9,392 nucleotides of DNA from DAORDI01 sp035345895 (GCA_035345895.1 DAORDI010000230.1:1-9392), one strand, 5' to 3'; shown: positions 1-8,089, counted from the stretch's first letter. Numbers and translations are program-made. The notes: a model not told the origin generated them from the letters alone.

Positions 1-33
1 TCCCAGAGCCGCCTTATGCAGAATCTTCATCAT
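1..33 (-). CDS. Start of an unidentified gene downstream of pgsA (partial, runs off left edge)
   Basis: On the minus strand the sequence AGAAGGAGA (complement of 38-46) is a strong Shine-Dalgarno element. It is followed by two adjacent in-frame ATG codons at 33 and 30. The core AAGGAG (39-44) lies 8 nt before the second ATG, which makes 30 slightly preferable. The visible reading frame is MMKILHKAALG and continues past the edge. It overlaps the last codons of pgsA in a different frame, so the two genes are probably translationally coupled in one transcript. Eleven residues are too few to assign a function. The existence of a gene is inferred from the ribosome binding site, the double ATG and the open frame. 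Confidence 0.55.
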   Translation of the reverse strand, partial: MMKILHKAALG

Positions 34-739
34 TGTTTCTCCTTCTGAATGTGTTGAGTATAGCTTTCGGTTTTAAAAGATCTGGATATTCATAAAAGTA
101 CTGCAGTCCTGAAAAAATGGTAAGAAGAGAAGTGAGCGTTACCAGAAAATAATCTGTAAATTCCGCACTAAAAATCCAATGAGGGTTCTGAATAAATTTC
201 TGAAAGGACTGAACGGCAAGTCCGAAACCGGAGTATCCGGCAGATCTTCCTGAATCATAATAAGAATTGATTCTGAACCGTTCTGCCTCAGGCACTACCG
301 AAAAAAGCAGAACCAGAATCAGCACCGCTCCCATCTGAAAAGCAGTTTTCCATTTAGCCAGAACAAAGGTCTTCACTTCCGTTCCGTTTGCAATCCCGAC
401 TGACCGCAGTGCAGTTATGAGAATATCTCTGAGGACGATGGATGCCACCATCCAGAGTTCTATCTGACTGTCTAAAAACAGAAAGGAAACGAGGGCTCCC
501 TGAATCAGTATCTTGTCGGCTAGAGGATCGAGAAATTTCCCGAATTCAGTGGTCTGATCCCATTTTCTTGCAAGATACCCGTCAAAGTAGTCAGTTATAG
601 AGGCAGCGATAAAAAGCCCTAGAGCCGAATAATAATAAACAGCCTTCTTCTGAAAAAGACAGATTATGAACATCGGCACAAAAATAACTCTGAGCACCGT
701 AAGAAAGTTCGGCAGATTGAATATTTTACGGTTGAACAT
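14..739 (-). CDS. pgsA: CDP-diacylglycerol--glycerol-3-phosphate 3-phosphatidyltransferase (phosphatidylglycerophosphate synthase)
   Basis: Integral inner-membrane enzyme that transfers a phosphatidyl group from CDP-diacylglycerol to glycerol-3-phosphate, the committed step to phosphatidylglycerol and cardiolipin. The CDP-alcohol phosphatidyltransferase signature is complete: D50-x2-D53-G54-x2-A57-R58-x8-G67-x3-D71-x3-D75. The N-terminus (FNLPNFLTVLRV, residues 7-18) is typical of PgsA. Hydrophobic segments lie at roughly 16-30, 36-50, 78-90, 97-112, 133-150 and 197-213. At 241 residues it is longer than the roughly 180-200 of many PgsA proteins. The excess is mainly a hydrophilic insert at about 150-195 before the last membrane segment, plus a basic tail. 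The start at 739 is preceded only by a weak purine stretch (AAGAGAG, about 12 nt upstream). The 3' end overlaps the next gene. The family call is firm; the choice of PgsA over a paralogous CDP-alcohol transferase is very likely but not proven. Confidence 0.9.
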   Translation of the reverse strand: MFNRKIFNLPNFLTVLRVIFVPMFIICLFQKKAVYYYSALGLFIAASITDYFDGYLARKWDQTTEFGKFLDPLADKILIQGALVSFLFLDSQIELWMVASIVLRDILITALRSVGIANGTEVKTFVLAKWKTAFQMGAVLILVLLFSVVPEAERFRINSYYDSGRSAGYSGFGLAVQSFQKFIQNPHWIFSAEFTDYFLVTLTSLLTIFSGLQYFYEYPDLLKPKAILNTFRRRNNDEDSA

Positions 740-859
740 CGGATTAGTTCACTCTCTTGAAAAGCATGATTTTGAAAAGCAGTTTTACGCAAAAAAACAT
801 AATGACTGTTATGCCCGTTTTTTTAACAATGCTGTAGAGAACAGAAGAGATGAACTAGA
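740..859. promoter_or_regulatory. Divergent intergenic spacer between pgsA and the sensor phosphatase gene, with a small dyad
   Basis: This 120-bp spacer must hold the promoters for both divergent genes, but I cannot place a convincing -35/-10 pair on either strand. CATAAT (798-803) resembles a plus-strand -10 box, but the nearest TTGAAA (772-777) is 20 bp away, which is too far. A dyad is visible at 798-813: CATAA, six bases, TTATG. It could be an operator or chance. Confidence 0.3.
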
Positions 860-2917
860 ATGAAGAATTTTTTTTTCAAATCCTGCATCTGTATTTCTGC
901 ACTGACAGTCTTTCTGTCTCCTGTTCAGGCTGACGATAAATCCGTATATCTTCCTGAAAAATTTTCCAAAATTCGCCTGGAAAACAAGGTCGATATCTAT
1001 GTGGACAGAAGCGGCCGGGAAACAATTCAAACCGTTCTTTCCTCCCCGAATTCCAAGTTTTCTGAAAATACAAAGGACTTCATCTCTGAAGGATACAGCC
1101 CTGAACCCATCTGGATTCGATTCTCCATGCATCAGGATTCAAACCTGGAAAAAAGATTTCTGCTTCTTATTGCATACCACTCCCTCGATTACGTGGATTA
1201 TTTCGAAATTGATCCTGAAACAAAGAATATACTGAAAGAAATTCACACAGGAGACCGACTTCCTGAATCCACAAAAGAAATTTTCTACAGAGAATTTGTA
1301 TTTGAAACAACTCTGAAAAAGAATGAAAAGAAACTGTATTTTCTCAGAATTCAGACGAGCGGAAGTCTGTCTGTTCCAATCTCCGTCTGGGACAAAAACT
1401 CATTCCAGTTTTCAGAACTCAGGGAGGAGACTGGGCACGGACTCTATTACGGGCTGATGGCGGCCATGTTTTTATACAACCTATTTCTTCTGTTCTCGCT
1501 CAGAGAAACCGCTTACCTGTTTTACATCGGATTCACAGGATCATATACAATGCTCCAGGCAGTAGGTCACGGTCATGCATTCCAGTATCTCTGGCCGGAC
1601 AGTCCCGAATGGACAAATACTGCATTCGCATTTTTCTTAGGGCTGACGATTTTTTTTGCCAATCTTTTTGCTGATAATTTTTTAAAAATAAAAAATCATT
1701 TATCGTATCTAAGCCATCTGCTGAGGTTTTCTGCACTCTCAGGACTTTTGATCTGCCTCTTTTCCTTTTATGTCTCGACCGGAATCATCAACCAGACAGC
1801 ACTGACCATCGGTCTGTTCAGCGTATTCCTGATCCTTGCGGCAGGCATTGTGGCTTCACAGAAGAAATTCAGACCGGCGAGATTCTTTCTTCTTGCCTGG
1901 GGAATGTTTCTTTTCTTTGCTGCAGTCACTGTACTCAGTATGTTCGGATTCATCCCTGTTTCATTTCTGACATTGTACGGGATACAGATCGGATCCGCGG
2001 CAGAAACTATTCTTCTTTCATTTGCACTTGCAGACAAAATCAATCTGATCAAAAAGGAAAATCAGGACGCAATAGACAGAACAATTCAGCTTCAGGAAGA
2101 AGCGACAATTGAACTTGAAAGCAAGGTGCAGGACAGAACCAAAAGAATCCAGGATTTCTATGAGCACATACAGAAAGACATCAGTATGGCCAGCATCATC
2201 CAGGAAAAGATCATTCCCAGAAATTTTACACATCCTTCACTGAAAGTAAATTCCATTTTCCTGCCCCTTGACGTGATCGGGGGCGATATATTTGATATAT
2301 ATGAAATCAGCCCCGGAAAAGTCCGCTTTTTTCTCGCCGATGCAACAGGACACGGAGTGCAGGCTGCACTGATTACAATGCTCATCAAAAGCGAGTATGA
2401 CGGACTGAAATATTTTATTTCGGATCCCGGCGATTTACTGTTCTCCCTTCAGATCCGTTTTACAGAGGGATACAAGGGGATGAGAATTTACTTTTCCGCA
2501 ATTGTTCTTGACATAGATCTGAATGAAAGCAGGATTTATTATTCGTCAGCAGGGCATCCTCCTCAGGCTGTTCAGAGAGAGGACGGGATCATTAAACTTC
2601 ACAGAACAGGAGCCATTATAGGAATACAGAGCACCCGCTCCTATGAAACAAAGGAAACTCCTGTCAGCAAAGGAGACAGGGTCTTTCTTTTTACTGACGG
2701 ACTGCTGGAAGTATTTGATGAAAAAAATTCACAGCTGGGGGAAGAAGGATTTCTGCGCTTCATTTCCGAGCATAAGAACGAAAATGTAGCACTGCAGATG
2801 CACAACTGCCTTCTGGATATGAGACATTTCATGGGAATCAAAGAGCCTACAGACGACATTACTTTTTTAGGAATTGAGATAGGAGACTACAGCAATGGCA
2901 GCTCAGGAAATTTATAA
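860..2917 (+). CDS. 7TMR-DISM sensor with C-terminal SpoIIE-type PP2C serine/threonine phosphatase
   Basis: Membrane signalling protein of 685 residues. It has a signal peptide (about 1-24, cleavage near VQA-DD) and a periplasmic ligand-binding domain of the 7TMR-DISMED2 type (about 30-185, beta-rich). A seven-helix 7TMR-DISM membrane domain follows (about 193-393), then a coiled-coil linker (about 395-445) and a SpoIIE/PP2C phosphatase domain (about 450-676). Metal-binding acidic residues of PP2C are in place: D476 in GGD, D494 in ADATGHG, D613 in FTDG and D666 in PTDD. The catalytic domain should therefore be active. Such proteins sense small ligands outside and dephosphorylate a partner inside, often an anti-sigma-factor antagonist, but no such partner is encoded here. 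The start at 860 has a purine-rich stretch AGAAGAGA about 9 nt upstream, and the signal peptide begins at once. The next gene overlaps its 3' end. The domain assignment is firm; ligand and target are unknown. Confidence 0.9.
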   Translation: MKNFFFKSCICISALTVFLSPVQADDKSVYLPEKFSKIRLENKVDIYVDRSGRETIQTVLSSPNSKFSENTKDFISEGYSPEPIWIRFSMHQDSNLEKRFLLLIAYHSLDYVDYFEIDPETKNILKEIHTGDRLPESTKEIFYREFVFETTLKKNEKKLYFLRIQTSGSLSVPISVWDKNSFQFSELREETGHGLYYGLMAAMFLYNLFLLFSLRETAYLFYIGFTGSYTMLQAVGHGHAFQYLWPDSPEWTNTAFAFFLGLTIFFANLFADNFLKIKNHLSYLSHLLRFSALSGLLICLFSFYVSTGIINQTALTIGLFSVFLILAAGIVASQKKFRPARFFLLAWGMFLFFAAVTVLSMFGFIPVSFLTLYGIQIGSAAETILLSFALADKINLIKKENQDAIDRTIQLQEEATIELESKVQDRTKRIQDFYEHIQKDISMASIIQEKIIPRNFTHPSLKVNSIFLPLDVIGGDIFDIYEISPGKVRFFLADATGHGVQAALITMLIKSEYDGLKYFISDPGDLLFSLQIRFTEGYKGMRIYFSAIVLDIDLNESRIYYSSAGHPPQAVQREDGIIKLHRTGAIIGIQSTRSYETKETPVSKGDRVFLFTDGLLEVFDEKNSQLGEEGFLRFISEHKNENVALQMHNCLLDMRHFMGIKEPTDDITFLGIEIGDYSNGSSGNL

Positions 2918-3410
2918 ATTTAAATACATTATTATGCTTGTTTTTATCACTGTGACCCAGAATCCTTTTTCTGCCGCCGAACTCAAGGAAAAACCTTCGA
3001 AGGAAACTTTTAAATTCACGGAATCAGAGACTAGAAAAAACGTGCTGAAATTTCACAAGGCAGGACTTTACATCAGTGAACAGTGCGTAAGACGCACAGG
3101 AAAAGTTTATGTAAAGAGAGAATGCGGAGCCTGGAAACTGATTGAAAAACTGGAAAGCGGAGACTACCGAAAATACTTTACTCCTGACAAAATCTGGCCT
3201 GACCTCTCCAGACCGAAATCTGTCAGCATTTTTCTATGTATCCGTTCAGGAGGTTTTCTGACAACGGAAACAAATGAGTATGGCCGATATTCCAGTGCGG
3301 AGACAGTTGATTTCTGTCAGTACAAGGATGATTCCCTCCTTGCATTAAAGTCAATAGAAAGAAACCTGGAGAAAGCTCCCCCTCTTCTGCCTCTGCCTAA
3401 ATATCCCTGA
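2895..3410 (+). CDS. Exported hypothetical protein with four cysteines, coupled to the sensor phosphatase
   Basis: A 171-residue protein that I do not recognise. Residues about 10-28 form a hydrophobic signal peptide with a plausible cleavage after SAA (28), giving a mature protein starting near ELKEK. There is no lipobox cysteine, so it is probably soluble in the periplasm or secreted. The mature part is basic and has four cysteines (64, 77, 115, 141), an even number that would suit two disulphide bonds. It ends in a proline-rich tail. The start is supported by AGGAG (2881-2885) 9 nt before the ATG. The gene begins 23 nt inside the sensor phosphatase gene, so co-expression and a shared role, such as a periplasmic partner of the sensor domain, are plausible but unproven. 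Its stop lies 2 bp from the convergent tolC-like gene. Confidence 0.75.
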   Translation: MAAQEIYKFKYIIMLVFITVTQNPFSAAELKEKPSKETFKFTESETRKNVLKFHKAGLYISEQCVRRTGKVYVKRECGAWKLIEKLESGDYRKYFTPDKIWPDLSRPKSVSIFLCIRSGGFLTTETNEYGRYSSAETVDFCQYKDDSLLALKSIERNLEKAPPLLPLPKYP

Positions 3411-3412
3411 CT

Positions 3413-4816
3413 CTATTCAAAGGTCCATTCTCCCGTCGAAGTTCTGTAAAGTGCCCATGCCCTGTTTCTTTCTGCCAGTGCATCCACTTCTCTGTTCAGT
3501 GCCTCAGCTGAGGTCTGCTCCCTGATATTTACCAGAATCAGAGTTCCTTCACCGATTTGAAATCTGTTTCTTTCCGCTGCCTCAAGCTCCTTCGCCAGAG
3601 ACTTTTCCTTTTTGGCAAGGTCTGCTCTTTTTAATGATGCCTTCAGCAGAAAAAATGAATTTCTAATGTCCGCTTCAATCCTTTCCCGAAGGAATTTTTC
3701 CTGTGCATCCAGTTTCTCATTTTTTGCATCGGCAGAAAGCATTTTCCCTTTCTGAGTTTTTGTTGCAAGAGGAATGCTCAGTACCAGTGATGCCTCAAGC
3801 TCGGGCTTTGATCTGGTTTCACTTCCTGGTCCCATATCCTGTGAGGCAGCAAAAACAAAGTCTATCCCGGGCTTCATCTGGTTCTTCGCAAGCTCTCTGT
3901 CCAGAATATTCTGTTCCTTCTGAGCCTGAATCCTCTTAATCTCAGGTCTCTTATCGAGCGCCAGCTTCAGTCCGTATTCGACGTCGATCGATTCATTTTC
4001 GCGGATCTGATCGAAAGGATTCTCCGGAAGCTGTTCCATTGAAGGAAGAAAGTTCTTTTCAGATTCTGTCCGGAGAAAAATAGCGAGTTCATTGGATGCA
4101 ATCTGAAAGTTCTGCTCCGCGGAAAGAAACTGAGATTCTCTCTGAAGAAGAATTCTTTCATTGTCCTTTTCCTCAATCTTAGGAAGATCCCCGGCTTTCA
4201 CACGCCCGACAATCTGCTTCTGCCTTTCCTTTGCAATTTCATAATTGGACTTAGCAATTTTCAGTTTCTCGGCGGCTGCCGCCCAGTCCCAGTATCTGAA
4301 GCAGGCATTCCTGTATATTTCCAGTTTCTGCTGTTCAACAGTCAGATCAGCCAGTCTGACTCCGATTTTGGCCTGCCGTATCCCCGCCCTGCCCCTGTCG
4401 ATCTCTCTGTCTCTCCAGACTGGAACCCGTGCTCCTGCTCTGAATTCTCCGTATTTGTTCGTTTCCCTCTCACCGTAATAAGGCGGAAATTTTCCAGTAC
4501 CGAGTCTGTACCCTGCAAACAGGGATGTGCCGTTATACATGGTCGGCTGTTCAATCAGTACATCCATTCTCTGATTATTGTAATAACCTGTGGATGAAGT
4601 GCCGGAACTGCCGATCCTTCCGTCAAATGCACCTTCTGAGCTCAATAAATCCCCCTGTGCAATTCTCACATCCTGCAGAACAGCCGCAAGAAGGGGGAAG
4701 TTTTTCTGCACCCTGTCAAGGGCTGTCTTCAAAGTCAGCCTTTCCTTGACGCGCGGCTTTTCTTCCGCTGCTAAACTGCAGACAAAGGCCATAAACACTG
4801 CATAAAGTATTTTCAT
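3413..4816 (-). CDS. TolC-family outer-membrane efflux/secretion channel
   Basis: Outer-membrane factor of 467 residues that should form the trimeric exit duct of the tripartite system encoded upstream in the same operon. A signal peptide is visible (about 1-17, cleavage near SLAA-EEK). The two structural OEP repeats are recognisable. The first has long helices at about 150-250, including RVKAGDLPKIEEKDNE. The second spans about 283-460, with RFQIGEGTLILVNIREQTSA matching the typical end of the repeat. Length and alanine/glutamate-rich helices fit TolC proteins. The ATG overlaps the HlyD-gene stop as ATGA (4813-4816). AAGGAA lies about 7 nt upstream, so translation is probably coupled. It is the last gene of the operon, and no terminator hairpin follows before the convergent gene at 3410. 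The family call is firm; the transported substrate is unknown. Confidence 0.88.
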   Translation of the reverse strand: MKILYAVFMAFVCSLAAEEKPRVKERLTLKTALDRVQKNFPLLAAVLQDVRIAQGDLLSSEGAFDGRIGSSGTSSTGYYNNQRMDVLIEQPTMYNGTSLFAGYRLGTGKFPPYYGERETNKYGEFRAGARVPVWRDREIDRGRAGIRQAKIGVRLADLTVEQQKLEIYRNACFRYWDWAAAAEKLKIAKSNYEIAKERQKQIVGRVKAGDLPKIEEKDNERILLQRESQFLSAEQNFQIASNELAIFLRTESEKNFLPSMEQLPENPFDQIRENESIDVEYGLKLALDKRPEIKRIQAQKEQNILDRELAKNQMKPGIDFVFAASQDMGPGSETRSKPELEASLVLSIPLATKTQKGKMLSADAKNEKLDAQEKFLRERIEADIRNSFFLLKASLKRADLAKKEKSLAKELEAAERNRFQIGEGTLILVNIREQTSAEALNREVDALAERNRAWALYRTSTGEWTFE

Positions 4817-6111
4817 TTTTTTTCCTTCTTCTTCGGTTCTTTTAAGTCCATTCCGGGAATTTCAGGCGGGAAATCATTGAACCTACGCCATATTTCATAT
4901 CCCAAGCTCACCCTGTTCAGAAAAATCCATCCGAAGGCACGGACTCCCTGACGCAGGTATTTGCCGTCAGGCCACTTCGAACCGTCGGTCGGCTTAATTA
5001 GAATTCTGAACCTTCCTGTTCCATTGTCCGTACTGTCTACAAGAATGACCTTTCCTGCAAATGTTCCGAACGACATATCCGGCCATCCGCTGAACTGCAG
5101 CACCGGCCATCCCTGAAATTGTATTCTCGCCTCTCTCCCTTCGCTGAGGAGCGGCAGATGATTCCCGTCTATCCAGATTTCGGCCGCCCTGTCCCCTGCA
5201 TCAGGGATAAGAATGACAAGCGGTTCGCCGGTCTTGACCATTTCTCCATCCTGAGATACAATCAGTCTCATTACGGTTCCGTCTCTAGGTGCTCTGACTG
5301 TCTGAGAATGCTGTCTGGAAAGCCGTGCAGAAATTCGCGGCAGTTCTGCCTGAGCACTTGCCAGTTCTGCAAGTGCAGCAGCATAGGATGCTTTTGCATC
5401 TTCAATGGAAGCAGACCCGTCAGTGCCTGCCTTGGACTGATCAGACTGAAGTGCAAGCAGTTCTGACTTGGAAGAACTGACTGCAGCCTTGGCACGGTTC
5501 AGATCTGTAAGAGCCCGGGCTTCCTCCATTTCAGAAGTTTCCACTGCTCTTTGGGAAGCAAGCCCCTGCGCAAAAAGAGTCTTCTGTCTTTTAGAATTGA
5601 TGCTCGCAGTCCTGTATACTGCCGCTGCCGCCTCCAATGCATGTTCAGATGCATCAATCCTGTCCCTGGCCATTCTTGTTCTCGATTTTGCGGCAGAAAC
5701 AGAATTGCCGACAGAACCTTCAAGCGAACGGATTCTGGCCTGAATCGCTTCGCTTCTGGCCTTGACAGCTGCAATCCTGGACTCTATTGCAGACTTTTCC
5801 TCCTGCAGCCTTTGAAGAAACATAGGATCATTATCCGATATCTCCACAATGAGATCATCCTTCTTTACGTTGCTTCCTTCCTGTACATGCCAGTGGACAA
5901 TCCTTCCGTCAATCGGAGCTTCAATGAACTGCTGTCTGTCCAGCGGAGCATAAGCAACAACCCGCCCATACCCTGACACGGTCTGCTGCCAGGGAAGTAT
6001 GCACAGCGAAAGAAAGATAAAGACAGATGCTGTTACAAGAAGTCTGGAAAAATTTCGGATGGAAACTGAACCCTTGGTTTCTTCCAGAAGAGACAGTCGG
6101 TGCTCATTCAT
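4813..6111 (-). CDS. HlyD-family periplasmic adaptor (membrane fusion protein)
   Basis: A 432-residue adaptor that should bridge the inner-membrane ABC protein and the TolC-like channel. A short cytoplasmic N-terminus is followed by one membrane anchor (about 22-40). The first half of a lipoyl/biotinyl-like domain follows (about 63-93, with EAPIDGRI and VKKDDLIVEI). Next comes an Ala/Ser/Arg-rich coiled-coil hairpin (about 97-265) and the second lipoyl half (about 268-302, TVRAPRDGTV to GEPLVILIP). A beta-barrel-like region (about 305-400) and a lysine-rich tail complete the protein. The long hairpin is of the type that docks TolC. The ATG lies 8 nt inside the ABC gene, with GGAGAG about 8 nt upstream. 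The stop overlaps the TolC ATG. The family call is firm. Confidence 0.9.
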   Translation of the reverse strand: MNEHRLSLLEETKGSVSIRNFSRLLVTASVFIFLSLCILPWQQTVSGYGRVVAYAPLDRQQFIEAPIDGRIVHWHVQEGSNVKKDDLIVEISDNDPMFLQRLQEEKSAIESRIAAVKARSEAIQARIRSLEGSVGNSVSAAKSRTRMARDRIDASEHALEAAAAVYRTASINSKRQKTLFAQGLASQRAVETSEMEEARALTDLNRAKAAVSSSKSELLALQSDQSKAGTDGSASIEDAKASYAAALAELASAQAELPRISARLSRQHSQTVRAPRDGTVMRLIVSQDGEMVKTGEPLVILIPDAGDRAAEIWIDGNHLPLLSEGREARIQFQGWPVLQFSGWPDMSFGTFAGKVILVDSTDNGTGRFRILIKPTDGSKWPDGKYLRQGVRAFGWIFLNRVSLGYEIWRRFNDFPPEIPGMDLKEPKKKEKK

Positions 6112-8089
6112 CTTTTTTTCTCTCCATTATTTCAAAAGATTTATTTGATATTATTTTATCATTACAGTGAATTACAATGACTTCCATGCCATAATTCTGA
6201 ATAAAGCTGTTCAGTGCGGAAAGGGTGTTCTCTCCTATGTACCCCGGCGGACAGAGTATTGCAAGAGAGACAGAATTTCTCCAGACAAGCGCTGTATAAA
6301 AAAGGAAAAGATCATCCTCATTCAGCCTTTCGGTAAATTCAGAAATATCGAGTGAATGAAAATCCTCGCCGAATTCAGAGCAGATTCTGCTGTAGATTCC
6401 GAGTTTTTTTAGAATTGCACTGAATGTTTCCCTGTCTGTAAACAGATTCAGGCTTTCCTCGAGCGGCCCGGAGAAAAACTTCGGTGAGGAGATCATAATT
6501 GAATTTTCTGCCCAGAAAAGCATATCGGAATCTGTCTTGAATGAACGGATATCAGATCCGCAGAGTATCCGGAAAAATTCCCTTACGGCAGAATTCTCTC
6601 CTTTCACGGAAACAGAATCACCTTTGTTCATCAGAATATCATTAACAAGGAAAGTTTTTCCAGAAACAGAAAAGGATGCATTTCTGAATTCCATTCTGTC
6701 ATCATTCGAGGCTGCACTCGTATTTCGTCTGAATGAAGAATCCCCGGATTCAAGGGCGTGAGATATTTTATCCAGACTGGCACAGAGGTCATAATAACTT
6801 TCCAGATACTTCGCAGACTTGCTGAAACTCTCCATAATTTTTGCAGCAATGATTTCTGATGCGACAAACTGTCCAAGCGAAATCTCTCCCTTAATGACAA
6901 GATATCCTCCCATTCCGAGAAGAACTGCCGTTCCTACTGCCTGAAAAAGAATGAAGACAGAGGCCTGTTTTTTAAGGGTATGAAAATGCACTCCCCTGTA
7001 ATGAAGGTAGTCCCCTGCAATTCCTTCAGCCTTCTTTCTGACCAGATCAAGTCCTCTCCTTCCCTGAATGGCAGAAAATTTTTCAAAAGCTTCTTCAAGC
7101 CAGAAAACGGTCTTATGCTTGTACTTTGATTCAAGGATGCTGGTGCTGACTCCGTCCTTTCCCAGTCGGACTGTTACAAAATAACACAAAATAATGATGA
7201 AAACATCATATATAATGAAAATTGGATGGTACAGAAGAAGGACAATAATGCCGACCGTCATCTGGAGAAGGATTGCCAGACCGTCAGTCAGAAGAACGGT
7301 AGCACTTTTCTGAGCAGTGGAAATATCCAGAAGGTAGTTGAGCTTTCTGCTGTTCTCCGTTTTAAGAAAACTGTCCTTGTCCGATTCAGGAAACCCTGCA
7401 ATGATCTCAGTGAATACCCTGGCAAAAAGCCTCTGCTGAAGAATCTCGGCTGCTGTCATCTGCAGAATCTTCAGAACGCCTGCAAAGGTAAGCGCACCTG
7501 TGATCAGAAAGGTCAGTACAATGACAGGCTGCATCTGCGTTCCGAATGCAAGTATGTTCACAAATGACTGAGTGCCTACTGGAATGACAAGGGACAGAAG
7601 TGCCGCAAATATGGAAAACACAGTCAGAAGACCGATATCGGAAGATTCCAGCCGGATAAGAGATAGAATTCTTTTTTCAGGACTGATTTCCTTTTCTCCG
7701 AGAGTAAAGGGGCGGAACGGTTCAGCACTTAGAAAGTAAATTTCTTCCTTCCGGAAAAAATCCGATTTTCTGTACCATTTCCTGTGTCCGTCAAAATCCT
7801 CAGTCAGAATATAATATGGGGCATAGAATATAATTCGGCAGAATACTCCGTCGCGAAATATCCAGTCAGTTTTTCCAAGACTCTCTGCACTGTCCATATC
7901 CAGCGGTTTAAAGCTGAAATGAAAAGGAACTTTAAACTGATTCAGGAATGCCGAATATTTTTCTGCTGCATCAGAAAAATCATTCAACATCATAAAAATC
8001 CTGTTTCTTTCCAGAGGAAAATGATATAATTCTGAATAGTATTCGAGCAGTTTCCTGGTTGTTTCTTTCTCTATTTTCATCCTATTCAT
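6104..8089 (-). CDS. ABC-exporter-like inner-membrane protein with a degenerate (probably ATPase-dead) nucleotide-binding domain
   Basis: First gene of the exporter operon, 661 residues. Residues 1-140 form a soluble N-terminal region that may be a remnant C39-like domain; no catalytic Cys at the expected N-terminal site is visible. An ABC type-1 exporter membrane domain follows, with about six helices (near 153-175, 188-208, 266-286, 288-308, 377-399, 403-420). The stretch IPVGTQSFVNILAFGTQMQP (169-188) is typical of type I secretion exporters. The C-terminal domain (about 466-661) retains the outline of an ABC ATPase (MEFRNASFSV, SGPLEESLNLF, final VIVIH641). However, Walker A reads KGENSAVREF, the Q-loop Gln is replaced (ISSPKFFSG), LSGGQ is absent (ISEFTERL) and Walker B ends LAILCPP without D/E. 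The D-loop is SALN. The frame is uninterrupted, so this is divergence and not a frameshift. The start at 8089 has an in-frame stop (TAA) directly upstream and no good Shine-Dalgarno; ATG 8080 is an alternative. Confidence 0.85.
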   Translation of the reverse strand: MNRMKIEKETTRKLLEYYSELYHFPLERNRIFMMLNDFSDAAEKYSAFLNQFKVPFHFSFKPLDMDSAESLGKTDWIFRDGVFCRIIFYAPYYILTEDFDGHRKWYRKSDFFRKEEIYFLSAEPFRPFTLGEKEISPEKRILSLIRLESSDIGLLTVFSIFAALLSLVIPVGTQSFVNILAFGTQMQPVIVLTFLITGALTFAGVLKILQMTAAEILQQRLFARVFTEIIAGFPESDKDSFLKTENSRKLNYLLDISTAQKSATVLLTDGLAILLQMTVGIIVLLLYHPIFIIYDVFIIILCYFVTVRLGKDGVSTSILESKYKHKTVFWLEEAFEKFSAIQGRRGLDLVRKKAEGIAGDYLHYRGVHFHTLKKQASVFILFQAVGTAVLLGMGGYLVIKGEISLGQFVASEIIAAKIMESFSKSAKYLESYYDLCASLDKISHALESGDSSFRRNTSAASNDDRMEFRNASFSVSGKTFLVNDILMNKGDSVSVKGENSAVREFFRILCGSDIRSFKTDSDMLFWAENSIMISSPKFFSGPLEESLNLFTDRETFSAILKKLGIYSRICSEFGEDFHSLDISEFTERLNEDDLFLFYTALVWRNSVSLAILCPPGYIGENTLSALNSFIQNYGMEVIVIHCNDKIISNKSFEIMERKKDE

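Noticed and set aside
666..863. 65-codon plus-strand open frame ending in an ATGA overlap with the sensor phosphatase gene
   Set aside because: Its first part is antisense to the pgsA N-terminus, there is no ribosome binding site, and the residue composition looks non-coding. The ATGA overlap is probably coincidence.
5119..5976. Several overlapping open frames on both strands inside the HlyD gene
   Set aside because: They are out-of-frame readings of a long coding region whose HlyD frame is fully supported by domain content.
6104..8089. Calling the ABC gene a pseudogene
   Set aside because: The frame is uninterrupted to a normal C-terminal position, overlaps the next start codon and keeps the overall NBD pattern. 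Divergent motifs alone do not show decay.
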